64,000 bases of DNA from Cordylochernes scorpioides (lineage: Eukaryota; Arthropoda; Arachnida; Pseudoscorpiones; Chernetidae): positions 95,249,794 to 95,313,793 of the forward strand of contig CP092872.1 of assembly GCA_030710605.1 (NCBI GenBank). Direction: 5' to 3'. Position numbers and translations under genes: made by a program. Below are positions 10,986-22,200 of the stretch, in pieces (position 1 is the first letter of the stretch; each line of letters begins with the position of its first letter). The notes below the pieces were generated by a model, which saw only the letters and a program-made list of their open reading frames with translations, did not search any database and was not told the DNA's origin.

Positions 10986-12720
10986 TGAATCATTCTGTTT
11001 TTATATGTAACACTGAAGTGTGGAATATTAGAAATGGAAATATTTGTGAAAAGAGACATTTGCGTCTTAATGTTTTCATAGTCAAAATGTTTAAGCTATA
11101 TGTGATTATCATTTAAAATATGAGAGACTTTGATATTGGTTATCTTAATGTTTATGAATAAAAAGGTAATGTTTGTGGGTTATGCAAATAGAATCTATTC
11201 TGTACAATATGCAAATATACAATTTTACAAGTATTTCACCAACAGAATAAGATGTATTGAAAGTTGTGAGATTGATTATAGAGCTATACGAGATTTGAAA
11301 ACTTAATAATCTTCAAAATAAAGTCTTACCTTTTTCAACATTTCCTGCAAGATTTGAAAAATGAAAAAGCGAAGCTGTAAATGGGACTCACAATATTTCT
11401 CCAACCTTGAATTACAATTTTCTTGTAGAAAATAAAACCTTTTCTAGCCGAATGTGTCTCTTATTTTTAAAAACATTACCATTTTTTATATCTAAAAAAA
11501 AAATAAAGATTTCTATCAAGTATTTCAATTGTCATATCGTCAACCTTCAAAGTATTTATTATTAGTAGTAATTTTATTATTATATTATTAGTATTTATAT
11601 ACGTATTTATTTTGTGTATGCAAATAATGCCTTTCAAAATTATATTTTTATTTAAATATTTAATTAAGGGGATTGTGTATATGCTCTATTTTCAAAATAA
11701 AAGAGGGGGGGGGGGGGGGGGAAAGAAAAAAAAATGATAGAGAGAGAGAGCTGTGAATAAAATTTGCATGTGTCAGATTTGACAGTTTACTATGCAAACG
11801 AAGTGTCACGCTCCGATGCATTTCTATGGCGGTTCGTCTGCTCAACGGAGCATGCGCAGATGCGACATCCGGCGCAGTGTCGCAGGAACCAGTTTCTCCA
11901 CTGAATGTCCAGGACAGTGGATCAAATCCCGACATTCCACAAACTTTATTGGGTCCATCACGTTCTGACACATTCCTTAGATCATGTCGCAATGGAACCT
12001 GAAAAGAAATATCTTCATTTTTATCAAAAGACATTTATAGTAAACAATTAAATAATAAAAGCTTATCTATGATCAATATTGCATATTCTAAACATCCACA
12101 TTTTGTGTTGATTATTGATATAAACATGAACGTTTTTTTATTTAATAATTAAAAATTGATTTCGATAATACTATGTGTTTTGTGCTTGTTATTAAAGTTT
12201 AAAAGATCAAAATTACATAACCATCACAATTAATTATATATGATAACTACATAACATTAAGCCATCTATTTTCAGTTTTGTTTTTGTCACCAGTCCAATA
12301 TTTTTATTTTCACAGACTATATTATGAGATTAATTTATAAATGAAATACACCTATCCTCCGATTTACACGGTAGATACGTTCCTGAGAAAAACGTGTAAA
12401 TAGGGGAATAGGTGTACACAGAAATAAAAATAAAATGCATTGACAGGTTAAAATATGTAGTCAGCACATAAGCTCGGGATTCCTCGTGAGATGTGTACAC
12501 AGCGCATGTGTTCAATCACAGTAGCATTTAGTATAGTGCGATAAAAACAAAAACAACAACAAAAAAAACTTATTTGGAAAACCGTGTAAAAGCGAAAACG
12601 TGTAAAACAAGTACCGTGTAAATCGGGGGATAGGTGTATTATGAAAAACAAATAAACAACTATATATATCACTATGTTTCATATCAATTGATTTGAGAAT
12701 AAATCTCCTGGACATACATT
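10986..12720. other. No confirmed gene; G tract and possible exon
   Basis: Mostly AT-rich. 11705-11722 is a long G run next to A and GA runs. 11775-12003 on the minus strand is less AT-rich and open, and begins just after a good 3' splice-site-like TTTCTTTTCAG; the peptide (starting VPLRHDLRNVSERDGP) matches no family I recognise. It could be an isolated exon, or chance. 12340-12640 contains direct and inverted CGTGTAAA-type repeats. Confidence 0.3.
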
Positions 12721-13120
12721 AAATAATTAAAAAGGTTTCTGGAGATGAGTTTCTTTTCATTTTATTAAAGAAGTCTCAAGATTTCAGGAATCTCTGCCCT
12801 TCTACAGAAGAACATAAATAAACGAATAAAATGATGTTACCTACATAATTTTTCTTTTTCTTCTTCTGTATATTCCCCACTTTCACAGGCCTATCTCTCT
12901 TGTAATCTCGGGGAGAATCCTCTATAAGACCAGTGTGTCTTAATAAAGGCTTTTGTGTGTATGTGTGAATAAAATGATGCCAAACTTTGGCATCAGGCGG
13001 CGTTTTATTCGTTTTTTTTTTAATGTTCTGTAGAAGGGCAGAGATTCCTTAAAGCTTGAGATTGCTTTTAATAAAAGGAAAAGAAACTTATCTCCAGAAT
13101 CCTTTTAAATTATTTAATAC
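12721..13120. repeat. Fold-back repeat with Penelope-like ends
   Basis: Inverted arms at 12721-12835 and 13003-13120 share TTCTGTAGAAGGGCAGAG, ATTTTATT and AGAAACTTATCTCC. The arms resemble the 3' end next to the GIY-YIG relic near 63464 (CTGTAGAAGGGC, AGCTTGAG, AATAAAAG). The loop holds TAAGACCAGTGTGTCTTAA plus AATAAAGGC, a hairpin-tail also found at 13977-14020. Confidence 0.7.
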
Positions 13121-13154
13121 TATGTTTATTTAAAGAGACAAGACTAATTGAAAA

Positions 13155-13480
13155 TGACAAAAGTTACTATTTGCGCGTTAACACAAAATGCAATAAACTA
13201 GGGCCTACAGTAAGTGTAACTTAATGCACAGAAAAATCTTACACTCAAGAGTACAACACAAAAAAAGGGTAAATAATAATTCACAATTTGTTAAATAAAC
13301 AAAAAACAAAACAGTACTTATCTTTATATACAAACATGGCCACATTAGTCCAATGAGAAGGAGGGAGAGATTGGTTCACAAACAAACGAAAACAAAATTC
13401 TTTCCACTAAAACCTGAGATAAGATATGATAAGTGTGCAAATATTTGTCAATATAATTTGACAAAAAAAAAGTATTCACA
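13155..13480 (-). repeat. Solo LTR of the Gypsy-like element
   Basis: Reverse complement runs from TGTGAATAC to TTTTGTCA and follows the 3' LTR at about 2150-2614 closely, including the TATA-like TATATAAA. About 150 bp between the TATA and the AAGTACTG segment is missing here. No clear target duplication flanks it. Confidence 0.8.
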
Positions 13481-13689
13481 AGGTTAATATAATAAAGAAG
13501 CTATATTTATAATAACAAACAATGCTGTCAAGTTTAAAATACACGATATGCCTCTTTTATTGAAATTTATGTATTAATACGATATCAGTATTTATATAAG
13601 GAATTATTCTCTATTAGATATAAATAGATTTAATATTATATATTATAGTAGATTATATATTTATAATTATATGTAATTCTGCTGTCCTC

Positions 13690-13965
13690 AAAGCTTATGT
13701 CCATAGTTCATCTAAAATATCCAATCCAAGAGTCAAACATCAGTATTACTATAAAAGGAAAGATCGAAAAATGCAATATAACAGCGGTATGATAGATTAA
13801 ACTGGCGAAACCGCTGGGAGGGTTCGCCACTGATGAGCCAGGCCCTCCCATTGATTTTTCCATTGCAGTAAGGGCAGTAGAAATTGTTTAATTTCAAAAA
13901 GAATTTTATGCGTCTAAAATAGTTTCGAATTTTCATAACAGATGGCGCGCTAGTGCATCATAATA
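13690..13965 (+). repeat. Family G copy with intact core
   Basis: Contains CTGGCGAAACCGCTGGG (13802-13818) and CTGATGAGCCAG (13830-13841), followed by the CCTCCCATT, TGCAGTAAGGGCAG and AGATGGCGCGCTAGTGCATCAT segments that define this family. The outer five bases CTGGC and GCCAG can pair. Ends next to a (CA)n run at 13964-13981. Confidence 0.75.
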
Positions 13966-14540
13966 CACACACACACACACAAAAGCCTTTATTAAGACAC
14001 ACAGGTCTTACAGAGGATTCTCCTTGGGGTTACAAAACGGAGAAAGTGGCAAATAAAAATGGTGAAAGAATATATACATATGGTAAATATATACAGATTA
14101 TAAGAAAGAATAAAGAAATAAGAAGAATTTTAAAAAATAAATAAATAAAATTAAAATTTTTTGGAAATATGGATGGGAGAAGTGGAGAGCGAAAAGTGGA
14201 AAGAAAACAGGTATTTACATAGTGCATCATAATATAAATAGATTTATATTGAACATAAGGCTATAACTTTCGCCATATAGATATATAAAAAATAAAAATA
14301 TAAAGCCCCAGTTTCTCCTAATAAAACAAATTTATTCCACTATCCTTACTGCGATGAAAAATATTGGGAGGGCTTGGCTCATCAGTGGTGAACCCCTCGC
14401 CGATTTAATCCACCAGACAGCTTTTTAAAACTTTAATACTATAGTGTACGATTCTGCTTATATATGTGACACTGACGATTGGAATCTTAGTCATGGTATT
14501 TAAGAAAACTAAGGATATAGGCTATTAGGACAGTAGAATT

Positions 14541-14766
14541 GAAGATAAACCCAGACATGACTAGATCCTACAGGAACTGCAATAACTGTTACAACACTCC
14601 TCACTCCGGACCATATATACCCGGCCATCCTTGTAGCCCTCTTTATGGCAAACATCAATCCAGAAGAGGACATCCCATACGGACAAGGCACCTCAGTTGG
14701 CCGGTATTGTGATCAAGATGCACACACCGATCTGATCTGTTCCATGGACAAGACACCACCACCACC
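14541..14766 (+). mobile_element. Retroposon with (ACC)n tail (family E)
   Basis: 226 bp inserted into a family G copy. Flanked by the direct repeat ACAGTAGAATT at 14530-14540 and 14767-14777, and ends GGACAAGACACCACCACC exactly like the copy at 5909-6066. Confidence 0.85.
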
Positions 14767-14767
14767 A

Positions 14768-15180
14768 CAGTAGAATTACATTTAAATATTTGCATCAAGC
14801 AATACCTTCCGCAAACAATAAGGACAAGGCCAGTTAGATATAAATTGAACATATAGCTGTAACGCACCATCTATATATATGAAATAAATCTATAGAGAGC
14901 CAATTTTTTTAAAAATAAAACAAATATCTTTATTGTCCTAAAATCTTATTTTCATAGTTTTCTTAAATACCATAACTAAGATTCCATCCTACATTGTTAC
15001 ATATATAAGAAGAATCGTCCAAAATACAGTATTAGAGGTCTAAGAAGCGGTCTGGTAGATTTTAAATTGTCTAAACCGCTGGAAGAGTACACCACTGATG
15101 AGTCAAGCCCTTCCAATATTTTTAATCACAGTGATGACAGTACGAGTAGATTTTCGTTTTATTTGGGGAAAAAATCGTGC
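14768..15180 (+). repeat. Family G copy, decayed
   Basis: Carries GCAATACCTTCCGC, then near 15060-15120 CTAAACCGCTGGAAGAG and CTGATGAGTCAAGCCC. The pairing bases around the core are TTGTC and GTCAA, with one mismatch. Confidence 0.6.
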
Positions 15181-15309
15181 TTTAAAGTTATATTGGCTAT
15201 ATATGATGATTAAAATTATAACTCTCTCTATTTGTGACGACCTTCATCAAATCGAAAAAATCTCCTAATATTATTAAACATTGAGTAATGTTATAATTAT
15301 ATAGGATAA

Positions 15310-16017
15310 CTAGCGGACGTACCCGGCTTCGCCCGAGGTTTTACCCGAGTAAAGGTTTGTCTAACGAACATTTGTTAAAACAATTCTCTATAAACGTATA
15401 AAAAAAAAGATATATTTTGATAATTTGAAACTCGTAAATTTGAATCTCTCGATAAAGTGAACATTTTTTCCCGGTCCCTGTGTGCCGTGTCATCCTGAAT
15501 TTTGTCTTCCATAATTTTCTACATTACAAAATCATCGTTTTATCTACATATTTTCCCGGTCCCTTGAAAATTACTCGATAAGTTGAATAGAATCATGATC
15601 GTTTATGGAAGATGGACGTAGTTCCCGGAGGTTACCCGCCCCCCCAGCGCCGCGTTTATGGAAGATGGACGTAGTTCCCGGAGGTTACCCGCCCCCCCAG
15701 CGCCAGGACCTCTTGATCCCTCTGATTGGTCGGTGGGAACTTGGACTGTCCAATGGCCGGCGGCCGGACGGGGGGGGGGCAGACCTAAGCCTAAGGTGGC
15801 GTTGCTTGCGAGTTAAAGCTACAAATCTGCAAATAACTCTAAGGATATTAAAGATATTCAAGAAATTATTTTTCGTAAACCTTTCCGGGGAAACACCTAA
15901 TAATATCCCAAATTTTTACGGCGATTGGATGTATGGTTTTCGAATCCATAGAGGACAGACAGACACACACACACACACACAGACACACACACAGACATTC
16001 AATTTTATATATATAGA
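15310..16017 (-). mobile_element. Helitron, non-autonomous
   Basis: On the minus strand it begins TC followed by TATATATATAAAAT and ends with a GC hairpin and CTAG. It sits between a host A and a host T with no duplication, the Helitron rule. The interior holds a 53-bp tandem duplication (15602-15707) and (CA)n runs. No Rep/helicase coding is present. Confidence 0.85.
15602..15707 (-). repeat. 53-bp tandem duplication inside Helitron
   Basis: TTTATGGAAGATGGACGTAG and the following GC-rich segment occur twice head-to-tail. A single copy of GGAAGATGGACGTAG is present in the related Helitron at 32410, so the duplication arose in this copy. Confidence 0.9.
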
Positions 16018-18562
16018 TTTGTTTGTCATGCCATATTTATTCACAGATGCATTGTAAAACTATGACAAAATTCTGAATATAAATTTCTATCTCTTCCTAC
16101 ATATATGAAGTATAAATCTCTTAACACAGCCTGTAGTGGTATCAGGAATTAATATGCAGCCCTATTATATTTCTATCTTCTTTGTCTTAGTAACCATTTA
16201 CAACAATCAAAGAGCTAGCGACGGTTTGTAAAATTGACGAAGTCTTTTGATTTGGCCTATTGACCTTAGAATTATTGCCGATTGGCATCTATGTCGCTGA
16301 TACTCTACATCGCTGATTGGCGAAGAATTTTGTGCCTTTATGGCTTATAGGACTCGTTACTTCTGTTAGACTGATATTGGAAAAGCCAAGCAAAACATCT
16401 GGCCACTAACATCTCGCCGTGTTGTACAAATCCTGATACCAAGAAGCTAAAGGAACCCAGCGTGATAACCGACTTAACTGGACAACCCAATAACCTTTTG
16501 TATCTTGATGGAGAACCTGGCTATCCACCTTCTTTAATCCTTGTACAAAATTATCTAGGGATTGGGATGCGTGGAATCTTTGACAAACATGGAAGCTTGT
16601 GACCCATGTGTGGAAGAATACCTTGGTGAAAATTCAATGATCACGTCTCTGTTCACGAAGATAAATTTTCCTGTTCACGAAGATTGTTCTGATTCACTAT
16701 CGTTAAGAAAGCATCAGGTAAATTGGCGGAGAACTCTGAACTACAGCACTATGCTCTATTTTGATTGACAACAAATCAAGCCTGATATCAACAACAGGAT
16801 TCTAAAGAAAATTGCATCTTATTTATGACAAGAAATTCACGACGATTTTATTGAAAAGACTGTTTTTCACATTTTCTGTATCTTCCACATTTTCTCACAA
16901 TAAGGCATCTGCTCTGATTAAACAGTGAACCAAATGGCCGGAATTTTCTGCTATATATGTTTTCTAGAGAAGATAATTGTGTAAATTACAAGTAAGTACT
17001 ATTTTGCATTGATAACTAATATGGATATAAAATATGAAGACAAATGGCTGTTAGCTAGTCTCAATGCGATCCCAGAACGATGGTGGTATATTAGGTCTTT
17101 TTTTTTAAACTAAAAGCAAAATATCAATAAGATAATAATAAATTGTAATATCTTTGGATTGAACAAAATTTGAAATATTTTTTAAACCGTGAATTTTCTT
17201 ACGTAAAATATATAAATTTAGTCAACGTGATGATAAACTGTTTTTTTTTTTTAATGTGGTTAACCTTTGATGAATCTTTAACATGTTTTATTTATGACCT
17301 GTGGTTGATTGTGATATCAGTATTGAATAATACTTTTAATTCGTTTTATAATTTTTAAATGTAAACATTTAAATAAAACCTTCTATCAATATGTTTCATT
17401 CCACTAGGAAGTAAACAATTAAAATTTTCCAGCAACTCACAAATATGATGTTAAACCTGTTGAACTAATAGTGAAGTATCTTTCTTAGTCCCTCCTGTCT
17501 TCTCATGATTTTCGTTACATCAGTAAGTAAAGAAAGTATACTGTATCGGCACAATATATTGCTGAGACATATTGTTATATAGGTCAAATACATGAGGAAA
17601 TAATGAGGAGCTTAGGTGCTTAATTTATTCATTTGCTAATATGAAAAAATATCTGTATTTTCATTTAAAATATAGGTGAATATCTTCGAAATTATCTCTG
17701 CGTTTCCAAATTCAATTTTTAATGAGTGACAGCGATATAATAAATATATAAATGAGGTGGAAGAGATTTATTAGAAATTTGAGGAGTATAAATTACCAGG
17801 AATATAGCAAGGATATATCTTCAGGTAATATATTTAAAATTTAAAGAAAGGGCAGATTTATTACACAAATAAAAACAACTTCCTACTGTCCTTATTGCGA
17901 TGAAAAAAATCATTATATCGCAATAAGGAGTTTTGATGAGCTAGGCCCTTTCTATAATTTTCACATCAGTAAGGACAGTTGGAAGTTTGTTTTACTTGGA
18001 AAAATAAAACTCGAGCTAAATAGTTTAGACATCATAAACAGATAATGCGCTAATGTCTTATATATATAAGATATATGTATCTTTTGAAAAAAATAATATG
18101 TTCTCGAAATTTTTAATATGCAAACATTTCAAAATGAAAACCTATTTATCAACCATTTCCCAGAAAACTGCATCACTTTTATTTAAGCTATAAGTATGCC
18201 TTGATTTAGATAAATTGAACGCTATGCTTTTTCAAAAAGAGTATTTTTTTTTACACTGAATTAAAATTATATGGCTTTTTCACAATGAGTTTTAATAAAA
18301 TAATCTTTGAAAAAATATATAAACAAACAAAATAAAGGCAATGATACAAAATTGGTGTGAAAATTATATACAACGAAGCGCACATTTTAAACAATAATAT
18401 TTATGTAAGGTCACGCTATGTAAAATTTAAAGGCGGTGTCAAAATATGAAATATTTATCAATAATATTTACAAAATAAATAGCTTTACATATTCAACATA
18501 ACACTAACGACACAAAACCATTACAGTTATTATTATAATAAAATGCAAAGGGGGTTATAAAA
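16018..18562. other. Upstream of PIGO; no other gene supported
   Basis: AT-rich. A 68-codon frame at 16562-16768 looks unremarkable and has no recognisable domain. 17875-18065 is a fold-back relative of family G (TGTCCTTATTGCGATGA repeated in inverted form). No core promoter can be assigned to PIGO; 18540-18562 is A/T-rich with TTATAAAA just before the ATG. Confidence 0.5.
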
Positions 18563-19234
18563 ATGAAAAAGTTATATCAAATATCAATTTTTCTATGGCT
18601 ATTAATTTTATATGGTATAGGCTTGTACTTTTTTTATACAGGTTTTTTCCTAAAGCGTATAGAGATTCATAACAATAGCACATGTAATGATGTGAAACCT
18701 ATATATAATTTTATATTTAAAGAATTTAATACATGTAATATAAGTTCACCAACAGAAGTTCAAAAGGAAATTTGTAAATTTTATAGAACTTTAACGAAAT
18801 TATATGAAGAAGATAACGTCTGTTGGTATCCACCAAAATATAAAAAGATTGTAATACTTTTAATTGATGCTTTAAAATACGATTTTGGCAAATACAACGA
18901 TACAATTGGTAGTTGTAAAGAAGTGGGCTGCCAATATTACCACAATAAACTTCCTATTTTTAGAGAATTAGAAAAGAAAGGATTAATTTTAAAATTAATA
19001 GCTGATCCACCAACAACAACCCTTCAAAGATTAAAAGGCTTAACAACAGGTAGTCTGCCAACATTTATTGATATTAGTTCAAACTTTGCTGGTACAGAAA
19101 TAATGGAAGATAATTTAATTAATCAAGTGACAAGACAAGGCAAGAAAGTTATTTTCATGGGTGATGATACATGGAAAGATTTATTTCCAAATAAATTTCA
19201 TAGACAATATTTTTATCCATCTTTTAATGTAAAG
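18563..19234 (+). CDS. PIGO: PIGO exon 1: N-terminal anchor and catalytic half
   Basis: Codons 1-224, ending AAG then GTAAGT. It encodes the signal-anchor segment, LLIDALKYDFG (metal-site Asp102), the DPPTTT nucleophile block (148-153), LTTGSLPTFID and MGDDTWKDLFP (Asp201-202), all hallmark PIGO blocks. Unlike the other exons it is strongly AT-rich, with Lys, Asn and Ile favoured. The ATG at 18563 is chosen because the hydrophobic anchor follows directly, as in other PIGO proteins. Confidence 0.9.
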
Positions 19235-22200
19235 GTAAGTTCATCTTTTGGTATTTTATTTACACATAATATTTTCATTGTGTGTGTTATCTAATATTAT
19301 TTTATATAGTTTATATATTTTTTTAATTAAAAAAGGCATATATTGGATCAAAATATCATTTATTTTACAAATATTTCAGTTGGCTGAACGACAACCTTTA
19401 TCAAGGTGTTATAACATTTTAATAGTTTATATATTAATATTAATAGTTTATATATTATATTTGAGTCTGTCTCATTACTAACCATGAGGTTACAGTTGTT
19501 GTTGTTGTTGTTGTCGTGTCCAAAGAAGAGTCTCAGATGTCTCCATACATCTCCATCACAGCAGCAGCAATATCCACTATCTTGGTAACAGTTGTAAAGG
19601 CTTATTAACCAAACCTATTTAACACATAAAAACATAAGGTAATAAGACCAAATCTAAATAAATAGTGTGTGACTTTTCGGTAACAACGTTGTTACCGAAA
19701 AGTCACACACTATTTATTTATTTGGGTTTGGTCTTATTACCTTGTGTTTATAATCTATAATCCAAATTGTGTCTTTACATGTAAACTAAAGAAGTTGCCT
19801 GTTGCAAATGCGACCAATCAGACAATTTCCAATATTCTGCCCAGATATATATGTCTCAAAGTGGATCGATATGTTAAGTTCGTTTCAGATGAGTTTAATT
19901 AGTTTGGTTTAAATTAGATTATGTTAGGTTCTTCTTTCTTATCTCCACTCAATCATATTAAGGTATCAAGCTTGTAAAGCTTGAGATCATGATTGGGTGA
20001 AGTAGAATGAGTCTGCCTTTGTCATTAAGACTGGGAGCACTACTCAGTGGCAGGTCGACTTAGCTCCAAAAGAAATGGCTGCCTCTGACATGAGGAACAA
20101 ACACCATGTGCAGCCACTACTAACATGGAGTACAAACGCTGCTCATCCTGTATCCCTGGATTAGGAGACCTTACAGGGTACTATCAGCCGGGCCAGCTGA
20201 GCCCAAGTTTTTTAGTGAGCTTGTTACTGCTCCCTCTCCTCCTTTTTCTTCCGGGCTTGGGACCGGCAATGGCGGAGTTTTAGGTTAGATTGAATATCAT
20301 AACCAACTTTGCACCTTCTAAGAATAGTATTTTAGGTTTTTTTTAAAAACTATTTTCTTCTTATCAGCTAAGTTTAACCCCCAACATTAACTGCAGGTAG
20401 CCAAACAGAGAGAGAGAGAACTCTGACACCGTGTATGTAAAATTTGCGATGTCCCTTGCACTTTGGTTCTCAGTGTTGCACTTTAAACAAGACCATTTTT
20501 AACTGTCAACTCTTGTTATTTTCATGTTGTTGTTGTTGTTAGGATCCATCAAGTTTGACTTTTGTGCATGACTCCATATAGGTTATATGCCAGTTACGCG
20601 CTGGTTTTATCCAACATTTCCCCGAGGTCACCTACAGAGAAGTGTAACTTGGACTTTGACCTGGTATTAAATGGCCGCCTCTAACATGAGGAACAGACGC
20701 CTTGTGCAGCCACTCCTAACATGGAGAACTGCTGATTATCCTGTAACCCAAGGATAGGAGCCCTTGACTCCCTTGACCCCTTGACTTTTGGTGACACTAT
20801 ATGGACGGAACAAGGTAATAAGACCAAATCCAAATAAATAAATAGTGTGTGATGTTTCGGTAACAGCATTGTTTACATTAGTAAATTAAATTTTATTGCC
20901 ATCTATCGTTAAAATTTTACACAAATAAATTTACTGGCAATGTGTTTCTTTTATATATTGGTTAAGAAAACATATTTTGCGGAAGAGCTTTGCTCGATGC
21001 AATACCTTGAAATTATATGTATGTACCTCTACAGACCTATAAGCTTATGTCCATAGTTCACTAAACACCCCTAAGCTGCCTTCCATAGAAAATGCAGGGT
21101 ATATAACAAAACCAGTCCAATACAATAGTAGAGCGGTCTAGAGATTAATTTGGCGAAACCGCTGAGAGGGTTCACTACTGATGAGCCAAGCCCTCTCATT
21201 CAATAACTCATACCATTGCAGTAAGGTCTGTAGATATAATATTTGATGATATTTAAAAGAAACACATTGCCAGTAAATTTATTTGTGTAAAATTGTTTAC
21301 ACTATTTATTTATTTGGATTTGGTCTTATTACCTTGTTTTATAATCCAAATTGTGCCTTATCAGCCTTATCAATATATGGATGGATGTTCTCCAATATAA
21401 TTTGTTAGTGATCATCCCTCACAGCCCATCTAGTGACCTTCTGGTAGTTTCCTTGACTCCTTTATACAGGTCTTCCTCTCTCTTCCTTCAATTTCTCCCA
21501 ACATTAACATCTTTTCTAAACTATTTTCTCTCATTAGGTGTCCGAAGTATTTTCATGACTAGATGCATAAATATGATATGGCTCAAATTTTGGATTATAG
21601 ATTAGAAACACAAGGTAATAAGACTAAAAATAAATAGTGTTTGCCATTTTGATAACAACAATGTTTTTTACTGAAACGGCACGTTATTTATTTATTTGGA
21701 TTTGGTCTTATTACCTGAGGTGCTTAAATACTTATTAGGCCATAGATAAAATTCACTAGACGAATGGCCCGGGCAACGCCCGGGGTTTACCCGAGTGCGA
21801 ATATATTTTAAAAACGTTGACTTGGGTGGTCGCTATAGTCAGGGTGGTCTGTATAGACAGGTTTATGAGAGAGGCAAACTTACAGGTTGTTGACGCCGCA
21901 ATCCCCAGAGAGAGTGTTTTTTGTTGCATCATGCTGTGACTCACACGATGACCCAAGGTCAACAGGGGTGGAGCAGCAAGCTTAAGCCTATCACCGTCTG
22001 GCGGCGCTGCTTGCGAGTTATATCTACAATTCTGCAAATAACTCTAAGGATATTCAAGATATTCAAGAAATTATTTTTCGAAAACCTTTCCGGGGATATA
22101 CCTAATAATATCCCAGAATTTCATGGCGATTGGATGTATGGTTTTTGAATAACAGGGTTGTCTAGAGGGGGGCAGGGAGGACACGTGTTCCCTGGCAGCC

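Noticed and set aside
11660-12034. 124-codon minus-strand frame as a gene
   Set aside because: Its C-terminal part is GA- and G-run translation; only a possible short exon remains, and that is unproven.
16562-16768. 68-codon frame upstream of PIGO as a gene
   Set aside because: No domain, no splice support, and the length is expected by chance.
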